From: Actinomycetes bacterium
Lineage (GTDB): Bacteria > Actinomycetota > Actinomycetes > Actinomycetales > Cellulomonadaceae
Direction of reading: 5' to 3'
Assembly: GCA_023426865.1 (NCBI GenBank)
Contig: JAEZBT010000200.1
Location: forward strand, 1 to 7,101
Length of the DNA: 7,101 nt
Shown: positions 4,003 through 7,101 of the stretch, piece by piece
How the letters are laid out: each line of letters starts with the position of its first letter
Position numbering within the stretch: the first letter of the stretch is position 1
The notes under the pieces: generated by a model
Databases searched by the model: none
Told to the model about the DNA's origin: nothing
The model's input: the letters and a program-made list of their open reading frames with translations, nothing else
Translations under genes and position numbers: made by a program

Positions 4003-4239
4003 GTGACCGCCACCCCCGCCATCACGCACTCGGTCTTCCGCGCCGAGGGCTTCAGCTGCCCCTCCTGCGTGACCAAGATCGAGAAGCAGGTCGGCCGCCT
4101 GCCCGGCGTGCAGGGCGTCGCCGTGAAGTTCGCCTCCGCCCGCGTCGAGGTCGACCACGACGTCGCCCTGGCGACGACCGACGACATCGTCGAGGCCATC
4201 GGCAAGGCCGGCTACCGGGCCAGCTACTCGGCGTTCTGA
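4003..4239 (+). CDS. HMA-domain heavy-metal chaperone (CopZ-like)
   Basis: 78 residues, a single heavy-metal-associated ferredoxin-like fold. The metal loop is GFSCPSC with Cys19 and Cys22, in place of the common GMTCxxC; the rest (KIEKQVGRLPGVQGVAVKFA, then VEVDHDV and IVEAIGKAGY) is standard for the family. Such proteins bind Cu(I), or sometimes Zn(II), through the two thiolates and hand it to a P1B ATPase. The gene is first in an operon with such an ATPase. Its TGA overlaps the AGGAG ribosome site of the ATPase gene, and the gap is 11 bases, so translation is likely coupled. The ATPase has no HMA domain of its own, so this protein probably serves as its detached metal-binding domain. Serine and proline between the cysteines do not fix the metal. 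The start is GTG. Confidence 0.88.
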   Translation: MTATPAITHSVFRAEGFSCPSCVTKIEKQVGRLPGVQGVAVKFASARVEVDHDVALATTDDIVEAIGKAGYRASYSAF

Positions 4240-4250
4240 GGAGTGCTGCC

Positions 4251-6254
4251 GTGAACGCTCGACACCACCTCCGCGGCCCGTGGGTGATCCCCGCGGGCGC
4301 GGGGCTGCTCATCGCCGCTGCCGCCGCGCTGTCGTTCGCGGCGGGCGCCAACCCGTTCACCGGTGGCCACGAGCCACGCCTGGCGGCCGACGGCGCGGGG
4401 CTGCTCGTCGCTTCCGACGTCGCGATGGCGGCCGCCGCCGTGCTCGCCGGGTACCGCATCGTCGTCCGGGCGGTGCGCGCGCTGACGGTGCGGATGGTGG
4501 CGATCGAGCTGCTGGTGTCGATCGCCGCCGTCGGCGCCCTGGTCATCGGCGAGTACTGGGAGGCCGCCGCAGTGACCTTCCTGTTCGCCGTCGGGCACGC
4601 GCTCGAGGCGGCCACCGTCACCAGGACCCGCTCCGCGCTCGCCGAGCTCGTCGCCGTCGCGCCGGACACCGCGATCGTGCTGCGGGACGGCGCCCAGGTC
4701 GAGGTCGCCGCTGCGGCCGTCGTCGTCGGCGAGACCGTGCTCGTGAAGAACGGCGCGAAGGTGCCGGTCGACGGCGTCGTGATCGGCGGCACCGGCGCGC
4801 TCGACGAGGCGTCCATCACTGGGGAGTCCATCCCGGTGGAGAAGGTCGAGGGCGACCGCGTGTTCGCCGGCACCGTCTCGGCGGGCGGGTTCCTGCAGGT
4901 GCGCGCGACCGGCGTCGGCGCCGACACGACCCTCGCCCGGATCATCCACCGCGTGGAGGAGGCGCAGGACGCCCGGGCCCGCACCCAGACGTTCCTCGAG
5001 CGGTTCTCCCGCTGGTACACCCCCGGGGTCATCGCGCTCGCACTGGTCACCGGCCTGGTGACCCGCGACGTCGCGCTCGCGCTGACCCTGCTGGTCATCG
5101 GCTGCCCGGGCGCCCTGGTCATCTCGATCCCGGTGGCAATCGTCGCCGGCATCGGGCGCGGCGCCAAGGACGGCATCCTCATCAAGGGCGGGGAGTACCT
5201 GGAGACGTCGGCGCGGATCACCGCCGTCGCGGTCGACAAGACGGGGACGCTCACCGAGGGTCGGCCACAGCTCACCGACGTCGTGGTCCTCGACCCGACG
5301 CTCACGCGGGCCGACGTGCTGGGCTGGGCGGCGCGCGCAGAGGCGGGTTCCGAGCACCCGCTCGCCCGACCGATCCTCGACGCCGCGGTGGCCGAGGGCC
5401 TGGTCGCAGGCGGCCTGCCCACCGACACCGAGCCCGTGCCGGGCAAGGGCATCGTCGCCACGCTCGACGGCCACCGCGTCAGCGTGGGCAACCTGCCGAT
5501 GCTGGCCGCCGAGGGCATCGCCGACGACGACGGCGCGGCCGTCGTGGTCGACCAGCTCGCCGCCGACGGCCGCACGCCCATGGTGGTCACGCTCGACGGT
5601 CGCGTGATCGGCGTCGTCGCCGTGGCCGACAGCGTCCGGGCCGACGCGCGGAAGATGGTCGACCGCCTGCACGCCGCGGGTGTGCGCCGGGTCGTCATGC
5701 TCACCGGCGACGCGCGGCTGGTCGCCGAGGCCGTCGCCGCGCAGGTCGGCGTCGACGACGTCCGGGCCGAGCTCCTGCCCGAGGACAAGCTGACCGCGGT
5801 GGCCGAGCTCCAGGCCGTGGGCCACACCGTCGCGATGGTCGGTGACGGCGTCAACGACGCACCGGCGCTCGCGGCCGCCGACATCGGCGTGGCCATGGGC
5901 GCCGCCGGCACCGGGGTGGCGATCGAGACGGCCGACATCGCCCTCATGCGGGACGACCTGCTCACGCTCCCCCAGGCCGTGTCGCTGGCCCGGCGGACCG
6001 TGCGCGTCATGCGGCAGAACATCACGATCGCCCTGCTCACGGTCGCGATGCTGCTCGCCGGGGTCTTCGCCGGCGGCGTCACGATGGCGGCCGGGATGCT
6101 CCTGCACGAGGCGTCAGTGCTGGTGGTGATCGGGAACGCGATGCGCCTGCTGCGCCGACGGGCCGACGCAGGCCGCACCGGCGACCAGAGCCTGGATGGC
6201 GGGACGCGGCTCGACCCGTACGTCCGCGACCTCACGGACGTACGCGGGCGATAG
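4251..6254 (+). CDS. P1B-type heavy-metal translocating ATPase with CPG motif
   Basis: 667 residues, an inner-membrane metal exporter or transporter driven by ATP. Visible in order: four N-terminal membrane helices (about 11-32, 48-71, 81-101, 103-123); actuator loop with TGES (190-193); TM5 (258-271) and TM6 (274-302) with C285-P286-G287; phosphorylation site D329 in DKTGTLTEG; HP motif of the nucleotide domain (H369-P370); MLTGD; hinge GDGVNDAPALAAADIGVAMG (531-550); TM7 (590-607) with QNI and TM8 (612-632) with HEAS (619-622) and N629. The usual metal triplet is CPC (Cu, Zn/Cd) or SPC (subgroup 4). CPG is atypical, while the HE-x-S in the last helix recalls subgroup 4. Metal specificity is therefore left open. 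No N-terminal metal-binding domain exists; the 78-residue chaperone upstream replaces it. Start GTG 4251, ribosome site AGGAG 7 bases away. A 10-bp hairpin sits in the last codons. Confidence 0.93.
   Translation: MNARHHLRGPWVIPAGAGLLIAAAAALSFAAGANPFTGGHEPRLAADGAGLLVASDVAMAAAAVLAGYRIVVRAVRALTVRMVAIELLVSIAAVGALVIGEYWEAAAVTFLFAVGHALEAATVTRTRSALAELVAVAPDTAIVLRDGAQVEVAAAAVVVGETVLVKNGAKVPVDGVVIGGTGALDEASITGESIPVEKVEGDRVFAGTVSAGGFLQVRATGVGADTTLARIIHRVEEAQDARARTQTFLERFSRWYTPGVIALALVTGLVTRDVALALTLLVIGCPGALVISIPVAIVAGIGRGAKDGILIKGGEYLETSARITAVAVDKTGTLTEGRPQLTDVVVLDPTLTRADVLGWAARAEAGSEHPLARPILDAAVAEGLVAGGLPTDTEPVPGKGIVATLDGHRVSVGNLPMLAAEGIADDDGAAVVVDQLAADGRTPMVVTLDGRVIGVVAVADSVRADARKMVDRLHAAGVRRVVMLTGDARLVAEAVAAQVGVDDVRAELLPEDKLTAVAELQAVGHTVAMVGDGVNDAPALAAADIGVAMGAAGTGVAIETADIALMRDDLLTLPQAVSLARRTVRVMRQNITIALLTVAMLLAGVFAGGVTMAAGMLLHEASVLVVIGNAMRLLRRRADAGRTGDQSLDGGTRLDPYVRDLTDVRGR
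6217..6244 (+). terminator. perfect 10-bp hairpin inside the last codons of the ATPase gene
   Basis: CGTACGTCCG (6217-6226) and CGGACGTACG (6235-6244) pair perfectly around the 8-base loop CGACCTCA. The structure ends 7 bases before the TAG stop (6252-6254). No T-run follows. It may be a U-less terminator or a 3' mRNA-stability structure that has been taken into the coding end of the gene. Because it is symmetric it could also stop transcription arriving from the convergent minus-strand genes. Confidence 0.55.
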
Positions 6255-6311
6255 GACGGAAGTACTGCGTCGACGTCCCCGTGTGGTCGGCGGTGGGCGA
6301 CACCGGCGCGC

Positions 6312-6347
6312 GCTGCTCGGCCACCGCGGGGCGGTGAGCGCGGCAGC
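6312..6347. terminator. two-part hairpin between convergent genes
   Basis: GCTGC (6312-6316) pairs with GCAGC (6343-6347), and inside it CACCG (6322-6326) pairs with CGGTG (6332-6336) around CGGGG, with unpaired bases between. It lies between the ATPase stop and the stop of the small minus-strand ORF, where a bidirectional terminator would be expected. In such GC-rich sequence imperfect hairpins are common, so support is weak. Confidence 0.3.
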
Positions 6348-6457
6348 TAGCCCACGGGGGCGGGGCGAGGGCAGGCGTCGAGGGCGCCGAAGGAGTCGCT
6401 GTCGCGCAGGCCGAGCATCGGGTCCCACGTGATCCAGGCCGGGAGGTTGACGCCCAT
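6347..6457 (-). CDS. small ORF of 36 codons, unrecognised
   Basis: The ATG is at 6457-6455 and the TAG at 6349-6347. The peptide opens MGVNLPAWITWDPMLGLRDS and ends in a Pro/Arg-rich tail. Thirty-five of its 36 codons end in G or C, with varied first and second positions, which is a strong coding signature for this genome; the 21 codons upstream of the ATG in the same frame are clearly less so. GGGAGG directly abuts the ATG, too close for a normal ribosome site. It lies 63 bases after the SnoaL-like gene on the same strand and is in the same frame as it, separated by TGA. It may be a real small protein, a leaderless or coupled one, or the surviving tail of a lost gene. I do not recognise a family. 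Confidence 0.4.
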   Translation of the reverse strand: MGVNLPAWITWDPMLGLRDSDSFGALDACPRPAPVG

Positions 6458-6520
6458 CCTCCCGGGCTCGGCCGGATCGGGAGCCGATGCGCGCGACGGC
6501 CGAGGTGTGGCGGGCGCGAC

Positions 6521-6889
6521 TCAGCGCCAGACGCCGTCCCAGTCGTACAGCGCTGCGGTGGTCTGGTACTCGCGCAGCTCCGCGACGAGCCCGTCGGAGA
6601 CCCGCGCCACGGTCGCGCCGTCGAAGGTGGTGCGCTCGCCGGCCCAGGCGCACTCGAAGGTCCACTGGGCCACCTCGCGGTCCCCCGCGACCACGTGGTC
6701 CGTGACCTCCCACCGGTGCACGACGCCGCCCGCCGCGAACCAGGCCGTCGCCCAGCGCAGGACGATGTCGCGCCCCCGGTAGACCGGCCCGTAGCACTCG
6801 GTCACCACGCAGTCCTCGGTGACGGTGGCGGCGACACGCTCGGCGTCGCCCGCGACCCATGCCTCGATGTACGAGGTCAGTGCGCTCAC
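6521..6889 (-). CDS. NTF2-like / SnoaL-like domain protein
   Basis: 122 residues with the layout of the SnoaL/NTF2 alpha+beta barrel. N-terminal helices (SYIEAWVAGDAERVAATVTE, 6-25) are followed by DCVVTECYGPVYRGRDIVLR, with the family's typical (G/Y)xGrdai turn. A curved sheet comes next (VVHRWEVTDHVVAGDREVAQ, then WTFECAW, TTFDGATVARVSDGLVAELR) and the end is YDWDGVWR. The family includes small-molecule cyclases, isomerases, dehydratases and many non-enzymatic ligand-binding proteins, so no reaction can be assigned. The start is GTG 6889, six bases after a -10 hexamer, so the mRNA is probably leaderless. The stop is TGA at 6523-6521. There are no membrane segments. It is separated from its neighbours by short gaps and probably has its own promoter. 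Confidence 0.8.
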   Translation of the reverse strand: MSALTSYIEAWVAGDAERVAATVTEDCVVTECYGPVYRGRDIVLRWATAWFAAGGVVHRWEVTDHVVAGDREVAQWTFECAWAGERTTFDGATVARVSDGLVAELREYQTTAALYDWDGVWR

Positions 6890-6895
6890 GCGATC

Positions 6896-6901
6896 ACCGT
6901 A
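6896..6901 (-). promoter_or_regulatory. -10 hexamer TACGGT for leaderless SnoaL-like gene
   Basis: On the minus strand TACGGT is followed by GATCGC and the GTG start at 6889. The 6-base distance equals that at the PIN and regulator genes and puts the transcription start on the start codon. There is no Shine-Dalgarno site and no consensus -35. Confidence 0.55.
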
Positions 6902-6927
6902 CCGACGGCGACCCTCCGCCGCCGCGA

Positions 6928-7101
6928 TCAGCGGACCGGCACGAGCTCCGGGAGGAGGCGCGTCCCGAGTACCACCGTCGCCTCGGTGTCCGCCTGGTCG
7001 TGGGCCCGGACTCGCGCGTACGAACCGTTTCGCAGGATGTCCCCCTCTGCAACGTTGTAGGTAGCGTCGCGGGGGGGGGGGGGGGGGGGCGGCGCCGCCC
7101 G
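6928..7101 (-). CDS. C-terminal end of an unrecognised gene, cut by the contig end
   Basis: The minus-strand frame ends at TGA 6930-6928 and is open to the window edge. The reliable part is the last 46 residues (7068-6931): DATYNVAEGDILRNGSYARV, RAHDQADTEATVVLG, then TRLLPELVPVR. Codon use is clearly coding in this frame. Further upstream the frame runs through 19 G on the plus strand, read as six Pro codons, then RAAP; this stretch may be an assembly artefact, so the join to real protein before residue DATYN is not trustworthy. Family not recognised; the tail is beta-rich with no membrane segment. Confidence 0.5.
   Translation of the reverse strand, partial: RAAPPPPPPPRDATYNVAEGDILRNGSYARVRAHDQADTEATVVLGTRLLPELVPVR
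7071..7089. repeat. run of 19 G next to the contig end
   Basis: Nineteen consecutive G (7071-7089) are followed by only 12 bases, CGGCGCCGCCCG. Long G runs at contig or read ends are typical of two-colour sequencing, where absent signal is called G. The tract is therefore more likely artefact than biology. Confidence 0.8.

Noticed and set aside
4052..6235. Very long open frames on the minus strand (727 and 627 codons) opposite the ATPase
   Set aside because: They are antisense shadows of a high-GC gene. The products are low-complexity Ser/Thr/Arg or Gly/Asp/Arg text, while the plus strand encodes an unmistakable P-type ATPase.
6429..6782. Plus-strand 117-codon frame opposite the SnoaL-like gene
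   Set aside because: It is a low-complexity Ser/Arg/Thr shadow frame; the minus strand gives a coherent NTF2-like protein with a promoter.

Overview
The window looks like a complete small contig from a high-GC actinomycete. The evidence is very high GC, third codon positions almost all G or C in the intact genes, many GTG starts, TANNNT promoters placed for leaderless mRNAs, and an actinobacterial-type tmRNA tag (ADNTRTDFALAA). A member of the Micrococcales is plausible, but that is an inference. Both ends look like assembly breaks: a 22-bp GC-rich tandem repeat on the left and a run of 19 G on the right.

Left part (1-836): a tandem repeat, then the one-piece tmRNA gene ssrA (211-575), a GCAA-capped hairpin and a long terminator-like hairpin. 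Next comes a 9-bp inverted repeat overlapping the probable promoter of the following gene.

Accessory region (837-2638): an intact AbiEi-type antitoxin/repressor gene is followed by gene debris. The debris comprises the first ~31 codons of what was probably an AbiEii nucleotidyltransferase toxin, an unrecognised C-terminal reading frame, a short frameshifted gene, the first 35 codons of a GNAT acetyltransferase, and an unrecognised 3' gene portion whose start is lost at the GNAT junction. This looks like a recombination or decay scar next to tmRNA, a common integration site. The antitoxin has outlived its toxin.

Central region (2656-3850): a PIN-domain protein on the + strand, convergent with a CRP/FNR-family regulator on the - strand.

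Metal module (3850-6254): the regulator is divergent from a two-gene operon encoding a free 78-residue HMA metallochaperone and a P1B-type ATPase that lacks its own N-terminal metal-binding domain. The ATPase has an unusual CPG motif in place of CPC or SPC, plus a HEAS motif in its last membrane helix. The divergent intergenic region holds a perfect 12-bp palindrome with FNR/CRP geometry (TGA-N6-TCA). Using the same -10 rule on both strands, it sits at -41.5 for the chaperone-ATPase promoter and -61.5 for the regulator promoter. These are the classic class II and class I activator positions, so one site could serve both.

Right part (6255-7101, all - strand): a very short strongly coding-like ORF (36 codons), a leaderless NTF2/SnoaL-like protein gene, and the C-terminal end of an unrecognised gene that runs into the poly-G contig end. 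I see no IS element, integrase, CRISPR array or prophage genes.
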